Made by a program: the position numbers and the translations under genes. Below the pieces are notes generated by a model. It had not been told where the DNA came from. It saw nothing but the letters and a program-made list of their open reading frames with translations, and made no database searches. This document shows, in pieces, positions 35,403 through 45,500 of a DNA stretch of 55,653 nt; position 1 is the stretch's first letter; the number at the start of each line of letters is the position of its first letter. Origin of the DNA: Pseudomonadota bacterium (GTDB taxonomy: Bacteria; Pseudomonadota; Gammaproteobacteria; Burkholderiales; Sulfuricellaceae); NCBI GenBank assembly GCA_021801705.1, contig JAJYXP010000068.1, positions 1-55,653 of the forward strand. The letters are read 5' to 3'.

Positions 35403-36677
35403 GTGCACAAAGAATATCCCCGTTTTGTCAGTTTGCTGACAAAAAACACTGTTGCATTGATCCTCGCCGGCGGCCGTGGCAGCCGTCTGAAAAACCTGAC
35501 CGACTGGCGCGCCAAGCCGGCGGTGCCGTTCGCAGGAAAGTTTCGCATCATCGATTTCCCCCTTTCAAATTGCGTCAATTCCGGCATCCGCCGTATCTGC
35601 GTCATGACCCAGTACAAGTCGCACAGCCTGCTGCAGCATTTGCACCGCGGCTGGAGTTTTCTGCGCGGCGAATTCAACGAATTCGTCGAACTCATGCCGG
35701 CGCAGCAGAGGGTCGCGGAAAGCTGGTACAGCGGCACCGCCGATGCGGTGTTCCAGAACATGGACATCCTGCGCAACTACGATGCGTCCTACACCCTGAT
35801 TCTGGCGGGCGACCATGTTTACAAGATGGACTATGGCGAGATGCTGGCTTTTCACACTGCCAGCGCCGCGGATATGACGGTGGCCTGCATCGAAGTGCCG
35901 ATCGGGGAGGCCAGGGAATTCGGGGTGATGTCGGTGGACGCCGAAAACCATATCGTCGGCTTCCATGAAAAACCGGAGCATCCCGAGCCGATTCAAGGCA
36001 ACCCGGACATGGCGCTGGCGAGCATGGGCGTTTACGTGTTCAACACCGAGTTCCTTTTCGAGCAATTGAACCGCGACGCCATCGAACCGAATTCCTCGCA
36101 TGATTTCGGCAAGGACATCATCCCCTACATCATGTCGCGCTACCGCGTTTTTGCCCACCGTTTTTCCGACAGTTGCGTTGCCGCGCCAGGCGAGGCGCCG
36201 TATTGGCGGGACGTGGGGACGGTGGATGCCTATTGGGAAGCGAATATGGAGCTCACCAAGGTTACGCCGGACCTCAACCTCTACGACAAGACCTGGCCGA
36301 TCTGGACTTACCAAGCGCAACTGCCGCCGGCCAAGTTCGTGTTCGACGACAGTGATCGCCGCGGCTTTGCGGTGGATTCGCTGGTGTCGGGCGGCTGCAT
36401 CATCAGCGGCGCTGCGGTGCGGCGTTCGCTGCTTTTTTCCAACGTATATGTTCACAGTTATGCCGAGGTGACCGATTCGGTGATACTGCCGGACGTGAAC
36501 ATTGGCCGCAACGCGGTGCTAAACCGGGTGGTGGTGGACAGGGGCTGCGATATCCCTGAAGGGCTGGTGGTAGGGTTGAATCCCGATGAGGACGCAAAGC
36601 GCTTTCATGTGACGAAGAAAGGGGTCACCCTGATTACGCCAGACATGCTCGGGCAGAGGGTGCATTATGTTAGATGA
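35403..36677 (+). CDS. glgC: Glucose-1-phosphate adenylyltransferase
   Basis: A 424-residue ADP-glucose pyrophosphorylase, the committed step of glycogen synthesis (glucose-1-P + ATP to ADP-glucose + PPi). It has the nucleotide loop [29 protein letters not shown], the GDHVYKMDY site, and the C-terminal left-handed beta-helix. I prefer the GTG at 35403, 8 bases after AGAGAGG; a TTG at 35397 is too close to that site. The allosteric region near the N-terminus ([17 protein letters not shown]) is conserved, so control by sugar phosphates is expected. Confidence 0.96.
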   Translation: MHKEYPRFVSLLTKNTVALILAGGRGSRLKNLTDWRAKPAVPFAGKFRIIDFPLSNCVNSGIRRICVMTQYKSHSLLQHLHRGWSFLRGEFNEFVELMPAQQRVAESWYSGTADAVFQNMDILRNYDASYTLILAGDHVYKMDYGEMLAFHTASAADMTVACIEVPIGEAREFGVMSVDAENHIVGFHEKPEHPEPIQGNPDMALASMGVYVFNTEFLFEQLNRDAIEPNSSHDFGKDIIPYIMSRYRVFAHRFSDSCVAAPGEAPYWRDVGTVDAYWEANMELTKVTPDLNLYDKTWPIWTYQAQLPPAKFVFDDSDRRGFAVDSLVSGGCIISGAAVRRSLLFSNVYVHSYAEVTDSVILPDVNIGRNAVLNRVVVDRGCDIPEGLVVGLNPDEDAKRFHVTKKGVTLITPDMLGQRVHYVR

Positions 36678-36768
36678 TAGGCAATAGGCTAGAGGCGATG
36701 GGCAATAGGCGTGGTCGCTTCGCGGTTTTCCTATCGCCCCCAGCCTCTAGCCCCTGGCCTGCTTTCCT
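36675..36768. repeat. Inverted repeat GATAGGCAATAGGCTAGAGG
   Basis: Arms GATAGGCAATAGGCTAGAGG and CAGCCTCTAGCCCCTGGCCT pair imperfectly. The left arm starts at the glgC stop (TGATAGG) and the right arm runs to the ATG of the GH57 gene, so the element fills the whole gap. Confidence 0.6.
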
Positions 36769-38535
36769 ATGACTGAAAAAAAACTCCACTTGATTCTGTG
36801 CTGGCACATGCACCAGCCGGATTACCGCAATCTGACCACGGGCGAATACATGCTGCCGTGGACTTACCTCCACGCCATGAAGGATTACACCGACATGGCT
36901 TATCACCTGGAAAGCCATCCCAAGGCGCATGCCGTGTTCAACTTCGTGCCGGTGCTGCTGGACCAGTTGGAAGATTACAGCCGGCAATTCGACGAAGGCA
37001 AGCTGCGCGACCCGCTGCTTGCCTTGTTGGCCGAAGACGACCTGAATAGCCTTACTCCCGCCCGGCGCAAGCTGATTTTCGATAGCTGTTTCCGCAGCAA
37101 TCATGCCAAGATGATTGATCCCTACCCGCCCTACAGGCGGCTGAGCGATCTGTATAAGTATCAGGAGGCGCACGGCGAGGCGAACCTGGATTTTCTTTCC
37201 GGGCAGTACCTGGCGGACCTGCTGGTCTGGTACCACCTGGTGTGGTGTGGCGAAAGCGTGCGGCGCAACAACGAACTGGTGGTCAGGCTGATGGCGAAGG
37301 GTTCGCATTTCACCCTTGCCGACCGCCGCCATCTGTTCGATCTGATCGGAAAAACCGTCCAGGGGCTGATTCCGCGCTACCGCAAGCTGGCCGATTCCGG
37401 CCAGATCGAAATTTCCACCACGCCTCACTACCACCCCATCGTGCCGCTCCTGCTCGATTTCAAGGTGGCGCGGGAAAGCATGCCCGGCGTCAGCCTGCCC
37501 GAGGCGGCATGCTATCCGGGCGGGCTCAAGCGCGCTTCCTTCCATATGTCGTCCGCGATAGAGAGCCACCGCAACCGTTTCGGCACCGCTCCACAGGGGG
37601 TCTGGCCGGCCGAGGGCGGCGTGTCGCAGGCGGCGGCGACAGTGTTTGCCGAACATGGCTGCCGCTGGATGGCGAGCGGGGAAGCCGTGCTGGCGAACAG
37701 CCTGCGCGGACATGTTGGAAAGCAGCCATTGCCCGGCCGGATGAACTACCTTTATCGCCCTTACCGGCTTTCCCTGGGCGATCATGAGATCGTTTCCTTC
37801 TTCCGCGACGACAAGCTGTCCGACCGGATCGGTTTCGAATATGCCAAGTGGTTTGGCCGGGATGCGGTGGCCAATTTCATCAACGCCCTGGAGGATATCT
37901 GGCATAGCACACCGGAAGACGAGAGCCCGGTGGTCAGCATCATCCTGGATGGTGAAAACGCCTGGGAATACTACCCGTACAACGGCTATTATTTCCTTGC
38001 CGAGATGTATGAAGCGCTGGAAGAGCATCCCTATATCCGCACCACCACCTTTAAGGATTACCTCGACGGCGGCGCGGAACAAAATGATATGCAGGCACAG
38101 TTGCCTTTTGGCATAAGCAGCGAGGGAACGGGGGCCAATCCGGTAATGGGAGAGTTGCAGCATCTGGTCGGCGGAAGCTGGGTGTATGGCACGTTTTCGA
38201 CCTGGATCGGGTCGCCGGAAAAGAACCGCGCCTGGGATCTGCTGTGCGCCGCCAAGCAGAGCTTCGATCTGGTCATGGGCAGCGGCCGCCTGGACAAGCG
38301 GGAAGCCGAACTCGCTCATAAGCAACTGGCCGATTGCGAGGGCTCGGACTGGTTCTGGTGGTTCGGCGATGAAAACCCGCAGCACAGCGTGGAAAGTTTC
38401 GACAAACTGTACCGCGAAAATCTGGCGAATTTATACCTGCTGTTGAAACTGCCCGTTCCCGATGAACTCGGCGAGCCGATCAGCCATGGCGGCGGCCACC
38501 CCGAAGCGGGCGGCGCCATGCGGCGGGCGAGCTGA
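36769..38535 (+). CDS. Glycoside hydrolase family 57 protein
   Basis: A 588-residue GH57 enzyme, a cytoplasmic alpha-glucan-active family. The N-terminus has WHMHQPDYRN; the nucleophile is the Glu in GVWPAEGGVSQAA and the proton donor the Asp in SIILDGENAWEYYP. No signal peptide is seen. GH57 includes alpha-amylases, 4-alpha-glucanotransferases and branching enzymes, so the exact reaction is open; the position behind glgC and before a second GH57 gene suggests glycogen turnover or maltodextrin handling. No ribosome site is evident; the ATG lies at the end of a repeat. Confidence 0.88.
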   Translation: MTEKKLHLILCWHMHQPDYRNLTTGEYMLPWTYLHAMKDYTDMAYHLESHPKAHAVFNFVPVLLDQLEDYSRQFDEGKLRDPLLALLAEDDLNSLTPARRKLIFDSCFRSNHAKMIDPYPPYRRLSDLYKYQEAHGEANLDFLSGQYLADLLVWYHLVWCGESVRRNNELVVRLMAKGSHFTLADRRHLFDLIGKTVQGLIPRYRKLADSGQIEISTTPHYHPIVPLLLDFKVARESMPGVSLPEAACYPGGLKRASFHMSSAIESHRNRFGTAPQGVWPAEGGVSQAAATVFAEHGCRWMASGEAVLANSLRGHVGKQPLPGRMNYLYRPYRLSLGDHEIVSFFRDDKLSDRIGFEYAKWFGRDAVANFINALEDIWHSTPEDESPVVSIILDGENAWEYYPYNGYYFLAEMYEALEEHPYIRTTTFKDYLDGGAEQNDMQAQLPFGISSEGTGANPVMGELQHLVGGSWVYGTFSTWIGSPEKNRAWDLLCAAKQSFDLVMGSGRLDKREAELAHKQLADCEGSDWFWWFGDENPQHSVESFDKLYRENLANLYLLLKLPVPDELGEPISHGGGHPEAGGAMRRAS

Positions 38536-38852
38536 TTGTTTAAACCGCCTAGACGCCAAGTACGCCAAGAAAACCCAATTAAGGGATTTTGATCTTTAAA
38601 GCCGCCCAAAACCTGCGGTGGCATTTGTTTGATGTTATTTAGCAAAGTAGGGTGGGCACGGTTTTTGTGCCCACGCGGTCAGCCAGATTTTCGCGTGGGC
38701 ACAAAGACGTGCCCACCCTACCAAACTTGAGTGCTGAGTTCAGAGTTCTGAGTGCCGAGCAAAAAACACCCGCGAAGCGCCAACTACTCAGGACTTTCCG
38801 CTCAGGACTCAGAACTTTCCTGATCTGACCACTGACTACTGAAAACCAAATA
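38536..38852. other. Gap between the two GH57 genes, filled with repeats
   Basis: Three unrelated repeats are packed here: a fragment of the CCGCCAAGACGCCAAG family (about 38541-38575); the hairpin GTAGGGTGGGCACG ... CGTGCCCACCCTAC (38647-38721); and an imperfect inverted repeat GAGTTCTGAGT/ACTCAGAAC (about 38730-38825). No gene is seen. Confidence 0.65.
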
Positions 38853-40859
38853 ATGACAAAACCCATTTCCCTTCTGCTCGGCGTCCATGCCCACCAGCCT
38901 GTCGGCAATTTTCCGGAAGTTCTGGAAGAAGCGCACCTGCGCTGCTACCGCCCGTTCATCCACACCCTGCACCGCTATCCCGGTTTCCGCTTTGCCGTGC
39001 ATTTTTCCGGCTGGCTGCTGGACTGGCTGCTGCAGCACTACCCCGAGGACATGGCGCTGCTGCGGGAAATGGTGGAGCGCGGCCAGGTCGAGCTGTTCGG
39101 CGCCGGCGATACCGAGCCGGTGCTGGCGGTGATTCCCTACCGCGACCGGGTCGGCCAGGTGACGCGCCTGTCGGACAAGCTGGAAAAGAAGCTGGGACAG
39201 CGGCCGCAAGGCGCCTGGCTGACCGAGCGGGTGTGGGAGGCGACGGTGGTGCCGGCGCTGGCGGACACCCGTATCCGCTACGTGACGGTGGACGATTATC
39301 ACTTTCTCTGCGCCGGCAAGAGCGCGGCTGAGCTGGACGGTTATTACACCACCGAAGAAGACGGCCGCAGGCTCGACCTGTTCCCGATCTCCGAGGAGTT
39401 GCGCTATCGCTTCCCGTTCTCGCCCGCCGGCGAAGCCGTCGCTTATCTGGAGAAGCTTGCCGACGAGGGGCGCGATGCGGCAGTGTATTTCGACGACATC
39501 GAGAAATTCGGCATCTGGCCCGAGACCTACGAATGGGTCTACGAGAAGGGCTGGCTGGTGAATTTCATCGAGGGCGTGCTCGACTCGCCTAAAATCCGCA
39601 CGCAACGCTATGCCGATTATCATGCCGCAGCCAGGACGCGCGGCGTGGTTTACCTGCCCACCGTCTCCTATAGCGAGATGAACGAATGGACCCTGCCTGC
39701 GCCTGCCGCCAACGAATACGCCGACCTGGTGGCCCGGGCAAAAGCCGAGGGCCGCTTCGGGCGGGACAAGGCTTTCCTGCGCGGCGGCATGTGGAAGAAT
39801 TTCCTCTCCCGCTATCCCGAGTCCAACTGGATGCACAAGCGCATGCTGGCCTTGTCGGCGCGCCTGGAAAAATTGCCGCCGGACAGGAGGAAGCCTGCGA
39901 TGCTCGATGCGCTTTACCGCGCCCAGGCCAACGATGCCTATTGGCATGGCCTGTTCGGCGGCCTGTACCTGCCGCATCTGCGGCGCGCGGTGTACCATGC
40001 GATCGTCGAGCTGGAGGGCGCCCTCGATCAGTGCGATACCCGTCCGGCCAGGGAGAAGCACGACATCGACCTGGACGGCAGGGACGAGGTTTTCCTGCAC
40101 AATGCGGCCCTGCAGGCGGTGGTGCGTCTGGATGGCAATGCCAGCGTGATCGAGTTCGACAGTTATCCGCTGCGCCACAATTTTGCCGATAGCCTGATGC
40201 GCCAGACCGAACACTACCATCGCAAGATCCATCTCGGTGAAAACCACGGCCAGCATGAAGGATCGGGCATCGCTTCGGCCCACGACCGGGTGGCCTTCAA
40301 GCACGAAATTTTGCCGCATGACCTTGCCGCCGATGTGCGTCCGCGCGGCTTGTTCGTTGACAGCATACGGCCATGGGATGGCGCGCCCGCCGCTTTGCAG
40401 GATTACCGGATCGAGGCGGAGCGTGGTTTGGCCCTGAGCTTTACCGACGGGACAGTGGAAAAGCGGGTGCGGCTTGAGGAGAATGGACTGGATGTGATTT
40501 ACCGCTTCGGCCCCGAGGCATGCGGCGTGTTTGCCACCCGGATCAACCTCGCCATGCCGAGCTGCGACGGCCCTGCCGGGCGGTTTGTTTTCGAAGGCCG
40601 GGTGCCGGGCGGTTTCGGGCAAGCCGTGGTGCTGGAGGCGGCACGGGAATTGCTGCTGGAGGACGACGTTCTGGGGGGGGCGGTGAAGCTCACCCTGAGC
40701 GAACCGGCCCGCCTTGCAAGCAGCCCCCATTTCTCCGTGTCGCAATCCGAAGCAGGTTTCGAGAAGATCATGCAGGCGGTAACGCTGACGCTGGAATGGC
40801 CACTGGAGAATATCCGGCGCGAACTGCGTGTGTCGCTGGAAGTGATGCATAAGCCTTAG
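38853..40859 (+). CDS. GH57 alpha-amylase / 4-alpha-glucanotransferase
   Basis: A 668-residue GH57 enzyme with the N-terminal catalytic part (LLGVHAHQPVGNF, nucleophile Glu in GAWLTERVWE, Asp in VYFDDIEKFGIWPETYEWVY) and two accessory domains (DUF1925- and DUF1926-like) after about residue 300. This architecture is that of archaeal/bacterial 4-alpha-glucanotransferases and amylases acting on maltodextrins. No signal peptide, so cytoplasmic. Together with the other GH57 and GlgB/GlgC it completes an alpha-glucan set without GlgA, GlgP or MalQ in the window. The TAG stop is at the edge of a REP-type element. Confidence 0.87.
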   Translation: MTKPISLLLGVHAHQPVGNFPEVLEEAHLRCYRPFIHTLHRYPGFRFAVHFSGWLLDWLLQHYPEDMALLREMVERGQVELFGAGDTEPVLAVIPYRDRVGQVTRLSDKLEKKLGQRPQGAWLTERVWEATVVPALADTRIRYVTVDDYHFLCAGKSAAELDGYYTTEEDGRRLDLFPISEELRYRFPFSPAGEAVAYLEKLADEGRDAAVYFDDIEKFGIWPETYEWVYEKGWLVNFIEGVLDSPKIRTQRYADYHAAARTRGVVYLPTVSYSEMNEWTLPAPAANEYADLVARAKAEGRFGRDKAFLRGGMWKNFLSRYPESNWMHKRMLALSARLEKLPPDRRKPAMLDALYRAQANDAYWHGLFGGLYLPHLRRAVYHAIVELEGALDQCDTRPAREKHDIDLDGRDEVFLHNAALQAVVRLDGNASVIEFDSYPLRHNFADSLMRQTEHYHRKIHLGENHGQHEGSGIASAHDRVAFKHEILPHDLAADVRPRGLFVDSIRPWDGAPAALQDYRIEAERGLALSFTDGTVEKRVRLEENGLDVIYRFGPEACGVFATRINLAMPSCDGPAGRFVFEGRVPGGFGQAVVLEAARELLLEDDVLGGAVKLTLSEPARLASSPHFSVSQSEAGFEKIMQAVTLTLEWPLENIRRELRVSLEVMHKP

Positions 40860-40977
40860 GAGCCGTCATGTTGAATGTGCGTGATTTTCTTGTAGGGCCG
40901 AATTCATTCGGCCAAATGTGCGAATGAATTCGCACCTACAAAGAACGTGCCGTCGTTATAAGTTGACTGGCTGCTAG
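40856..40977. repeat. Composite REP-type element, copy 3
   Basis: Paired palindromes GGCCGAATTCATTCGGCC and GTGCGAATGAATTCGCAC in the same order as at 7630-7752. The left end (CTTAGGAGCCGTCA) overlaps the TAG stop of the GH57 gene; the right end is TGACTGGCTGCTAG. It lies just upstream of the SlyD-type gene. Confidence 0.85.
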
Positions 40978-41022
40978 GCTGCTATACTGTCACGCTTTTT
41001 TATAGAATCAGGAATGGCATTC

Positions 41023-41514
41023 ATGGCTGAGCAGAAAATCGGTAAAAACAAGACGGTGCACGTTACCTACGTTATCTTGGACGAGCGCAACAACGTGTTC
41101 GAGCAGTACGACATGCCGATTGGTTATGTGCAAGGTGCCCGCAGCGGCCTGTTCGAGAAGATCGAGGCGGCACTGGAGGGGTGTGTTGCCGGCGACAAGG
41201 TCGAGGTGACGCTGAATCCGCGGGAAGGCTTCGGCCTGCATCGAGCGGACCTGACCTTCACCGACGAGATCGACAACGTGCCGCCGGAATACCGGCGTAT
41301 CGGCGCTGAAGTGGAGTTCGAGAACGATCGCGGCGAGGCGATGAAGTTTCTCGTCACCAAGATCGAGGACGGAAAGCTGACTATCGATGCCAACCATCCG
41401 CTGGCGGGCCAGACCGTCACCTTCGTCGTGAACGTGGTATCGGTCCAGGATGCGACGCCGAGCGAAATCGCCAGCGGCAGGCCGGATGCGGAAGGCATGG
41501 CCGGCTTGCACTGA
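41023..41514 (+). CDS. FKBP-type peptidyl-prolyl isomerase, SlyD-like
   Basis: A protein of about 163 residues from the ATG at 41023, which has AGGA nine bases upstream (the earlier ATG at 41014 touches it). It shows the FKBP/SlyD plan: a strand with VTYVILDERNNVFEQ, PIGYVQGARSGLFEKIEAALEGCVAGDKVEVTLNPREGFG (insert-in-flap), then PLAGQTVTFVVNVVSV. SlyD-type proteins fold proteins and may bind nickel through a His-rich tail; no such tail is seen here. The gene stands alone. Confidence 0.85.
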   Translation: MAEQKIGKNKTVHVTYVILDERNNVFEQYDMPIGYVQGARSGLFEKIEAALEGCVAGDKVEVTLNPREGFGLHRADLTFTDEIDNVPPEYRRIGAEVEFENDRGEAMKFLVTKIEDGKLTIDANHPLAGQTVTFVVNVVSVQDATPSEIASGRPDAEGMAGLH

Positions 41515-41550
41515 AACGGGTTTTCGCGCCGCACTGGCTTTGCGGACGGC

Positions 41551-41919
41551 TTAAGAGGCGTGTTCGCGGCGCTCGAAAGCCAGAATATCCGCAGAACGGA
41601 AGTTTTTCGCGGCCTCGGGTGGAACGGCTCCGGTGAGCATGCCGATAGCCGTCACGAGGCCATTCCTCCCGTAAACCATCTTCCACATCATGTTGGACAG
41701 CCGGATGCAAGCCGAAAGCGGGTTGCTTGCCCTGGCGCGCTCCATGTCAATACGCCATTGCAAGGCATGCAGCCTGGGTTGCATGTGCTGCGGAGCCTGG
41801 CCGATGGTCTCTGCGATCATACGCTTGCGCCGCACTTCGAAGGCATCAGGGTCGAATTGCGCGAGCGCTTTCCATTCGTCGAAATCGAAGCGGATGTTGT
41901 GCTGTACGTTCATGCTCAC
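41551..41919 (-). CDS. DUF3135 protein
   Basis: A 122-residue soluble protein with the DUF3135 pattern: FDFDEWKALAQFDPDAFEVRRKRMI at the N-terminus, then LHALQWRIDMERARASNPLSACIRLSNMMWKMVY. The family is widespread in proteobacteria, with no firm function. No signal peptide or membrane segment. It converges with the SlyD-like gene, and a 630-base gene-free stretch lies on the other side. Confidence 0.75.
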   Translation of the reverse strand: MSMNVQHNIRFDFDEWKALAQFDPDAFEVRRKRMIAETIGQAPQHMQPRLHALQWRIDMERARASNPLSACIRLSNMMWKMVYGRNGLVTAIGMLTGAVPPEAAKNFRSADILAFERREHAS

Positions 41920-42549
41920 TCCTTCTTGCGTGCTAAAGTCAGTAAAAGAGAGTCATGCAATTTCCATTCCATTTTTATTATTGTTCATTAAAACAATATG
42001 TTATATTAAAACAAGTTATTGAACTGCGGAGGGTGCGGAGGAATTCAAAGGCTCGCTCGCCAGAAGGGGGGGGCGGTTTGATACGCTAACTATTTGTTTT
42101 TATGGTTAGTTCTCCGCGGTGAGGCAGGGTTTTTAAAATCAAGGATACTTTTGGTTTATTCTGCAAGCGCATTGTAAAGATTGTAAAGATGGTGTTGCAA
42201 CGAAGCGGTAAAATTCTCTGCATCGGGCTCTGCAGGGCGCCAAATGGACCGATAGGCGGGTAAGGAAGCTGTAAAGATTTTAATGCAGGATGTTGCGTAA
42301 ATCTGCGCTGCGGCGCATGGTGGCGTTGTCTCGTCGGAGCGAACAGCTTTGCAGTCGCTCACGGCATGGATGGCCCGGACTAAAAAATTTCGGGATGTCG
42401 AGATCGTCAATACTTGTATAAGATAGATCATGTGGATAACATGTCGAAAGGGCTGGATGCCCCCAACCCGCTTGGGTCGGTTTATGAACCCGGTGGGAAG
42501 CGCTGTGTCCATACAACTAGTTGTGGTTGATCTTTGAAGGGGTATCAAG
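41920..42549. other. Long leader region upstream of nifJ
   Basis: About 630 bases without a supportable gene. An AT-rich stretch near 41970-42020 may carry promoters for the DUF3135 gene. At 42429-42443 there is a perfect palindrome, CATGT-GGATA-ACATG, 107 bases before the nifJ start, and the last part contains short stem-loops (GGGTCGGTTTATGAACCC). I find no known riboswitch. A strong start signal (GAAGGGG) lies just before ATG 42550. Confidence 0.45.
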
Positions 42550-45500
42550 ATGTCACAAGCACGCATGGTTACGATTGACGGCAACGAGGCCGCTGCCTAC
42601 ATTGCGCACCTGACCAACGAGGTGATCGCGATTTACCCGATCACCCCATCCTCGCCGATGGGGGAATATTCCGATGCCTGGTCTGCCGAAGGCGTCCGGA
42701 ATCTGTGGGGCGCCGTTCCGGAAGTGGTCGAGATGCAGAGCGAGGGCGGTGCCGCCGGCACGATACACGGCGCATTGCAGTCCGGCTCCCTGGCGACCAC
42801 GTTCACCGCATCGCAGGGCCTGCTGCTGATGATCCCCAACATGTTCAAGATTGCCGGCGAACTCACGCCCTTTGTCATGCACGTGGCGGCGCGCTCGCTT
42901 GCGGCGCAGGGCCTGTCGATCTTCGGCGACCACAGCGATGTCATGGCGGCGCGTTCAACCGGCTTCGCCTACCTTGCTTCCAACTCGGTGCAGGAGGCGA
43001 TGGACATGGCGCTGATCGCCCAGGCGGCGACGCTGGAAGCGCGCGTGCCGATCCTGCATTTCTTCGATGGTTTCCGCACTTCCCACGAGGTGGCCAAGGT
43101 CGAGCAGGTGCCGTTCGAGGTGGCGCGGGAAATGATAGCCGACGAGCTGGTATTCGCTCACCGCGCCCGCGCCCTGTCACCCGACCATCCGGTCATCCGC
43201 GGCACTTCGCAAAATCCCGACGTGTATTTCCAGGCGCGCGAGACGGTCAATCCGTTCTACGACCGGATGCCGGAAATCGTGCAGAAAACCATGGACAAAT
43301 TCGCCGGACTGACCGGGCGCCAGTATCGTCTGTATGAGTACGCCGGCGCGCCCGACGCCGAGCGCGTGATGATCCTGATGGGCTCCGGTGCGGATGCGGC
43401 AGAGGAAACGGTCGCGCACCTGACCGCCCATGGCGAGAAGGTGGGACTGGTGAAAGTGCGGCTCTATCGCCCGTTTGCGGCCGATGCGCTGCTCCAGGCC
43501 ATTCCGGCCACGGCCAAGCGCATTGCGGTGCTCGACCGCACCAAGGAGCCGGGCGCCGGCGGCGAGCCGCTGTACAAGGATGTGGTGACGGCCGTGGCGG
43601 AAGCGGCGGGCGCGGGAAACCTGCCTTTCGCTGCCGTGCCGCGCGTGGTGGGCGGACGCTACGGCCTGTCCTCGAAGGAATTTACGCCGGGCATGATCAA
43701 GGGCGTGTTCGACGAGCTGAAGAAAGAGCGGCCCAAAAACCATTTCACCGTCGGCATCATCGACGATCTTACCCATACCAGCCTGGAGTGGGATGCGGAT
43801 TTCCGCACCGATGCCGGCCTGGGCGTGAACCGCTGCATGTTCTACGGCCTGGGCTCGGACGGCACGGTAGGGGCCAACAAGAACACCATCAAGATCCTGG
43901 GCGAGGAGACCGAGCTCTACGGCCAGGGCTATTTCGTATACGATTCCAAGAAGGCGGGCGCGGCGACCATTTCCCACCTGCGCTTCTCCGCCCAGCCGAT
44001 TCATTCTCCCTACCTGATCGGCAGCAATGAGGCGAACTTTGTCGGCTGCCACCAGCCGGTATTCCTCGATCGCTTCGACATGCTGGAAAATGCCGCCGAA
44101 GGCGCGGTGTTCCTGCTCAATTCGCCGGAGCCGGCGGGCCGGGTATGGGACACGCTGACGCGCAGGATGCAGCAGCAGATCATGGACAAGAAGCTCGAGT
44201 TCTACGTCATCGACGCCTACGCCATCGCCAAGGCGACCGGCATGGGCAGCCGCATCAACACCATCATGCAGACCTGCTTCTTTGCCATCTCCGGGGTGCT
44301 GCCGCGCGATGTGGCGATCGAGAAGATCAAGCACGCCGCCGAGAAGTCCTACAGCAAGAAGGGACGGGCCGTGGTGGAGGCCAACTGGAAGGCGATCGAC
44401 GAAACCATAGCCAACCTGCACCGGGTGAACGTGCCGGCGCAGGTTTCCAGCACTCGCGAGATGCCGCAGCCCGTGCCGGCATCCGCGCCCGAATTCGTGC
44501 GCAAGATCACCGCCGAAATCATGTCCGGGCGCGGCGACCTGCTGCCGGTGAGCGCGCTTCCCAACGACGGCACCTGGCCCAGCGGCACCGCCGTATGGGA
44601 CAAGCGCAATCTGGCTCAGGAAATCCCGGTATGGGATGAAGAATTATGCATCTACTGCGGCAAGTGCCCCTTCGTCTGTCCCCACACCGCCATCCGCTCC
44701 AAGGTATTCCCGGCCGAAATGGCCAAGAACGCCCCGCCCACCTTCAAGCATATCCAGGTCAAGGGCAAGGAATTCGAGCAGGGCATGCACATCAGCTATC
44801 AGGTGGCGCCCGAAGACTGCACCGGCTGCAGCCTGTGCGTCGATATCTGCCCGGCGGTTTCCAAGGTCGACGGCCACAAGGCACTCGAAATGCGGCCTCA
44901 GGCGAAACTACGCGAGCAGGAGCGCGAGAATTTCGGGTTCTTCCTCACCCTGCCGGAGTTCGACCGCACCCAGTTGCGCACCTCCACCATCAAGGGGGCG
45001 ATGGTGATGCAGCCGCTGTTCGAGTTTCCCACCGCCTGCGTCGGCTGCGGCGAAACGCCCTACATCCGCCTGGCAAGCCAGTTGTTCGGTGACCGCATGG
45101 TGGTTGCCAACGCCACCGGCTGCTCCTCGATCTACGGCGGCAACCTGCCCACCACCCCTTACAGCAAGAATGCCGAAGGGCGCGGCCCGGCCTGGAACAA
45201 CTCGCTGTTCGAGGACAACGCCGAATTCGGTTTGGGCTTCCGCGTCAGCATCGACAAGCATGCCGAGCATGCCGGCGAGCTGCTGGAGCATCTGAAAGAC
45301 AAGGTTGGCGGTGAGCTGGCGGAAGCCATTCTCAACGCCGACCAGTCCACCGAGGCAGGTATCTTCCAGCAGCGCGAGCGGGTTGAGGCGTTGCGGCGGA
45401 AGCTGGCCGGCATCGATTCCGCCGCGGCGCGCCAACTGGAAAGCCTGGCCGAATACCTGGTGAAGAAAAGCGTGTGGATCATCGGCGGCGACGGCTGGGC

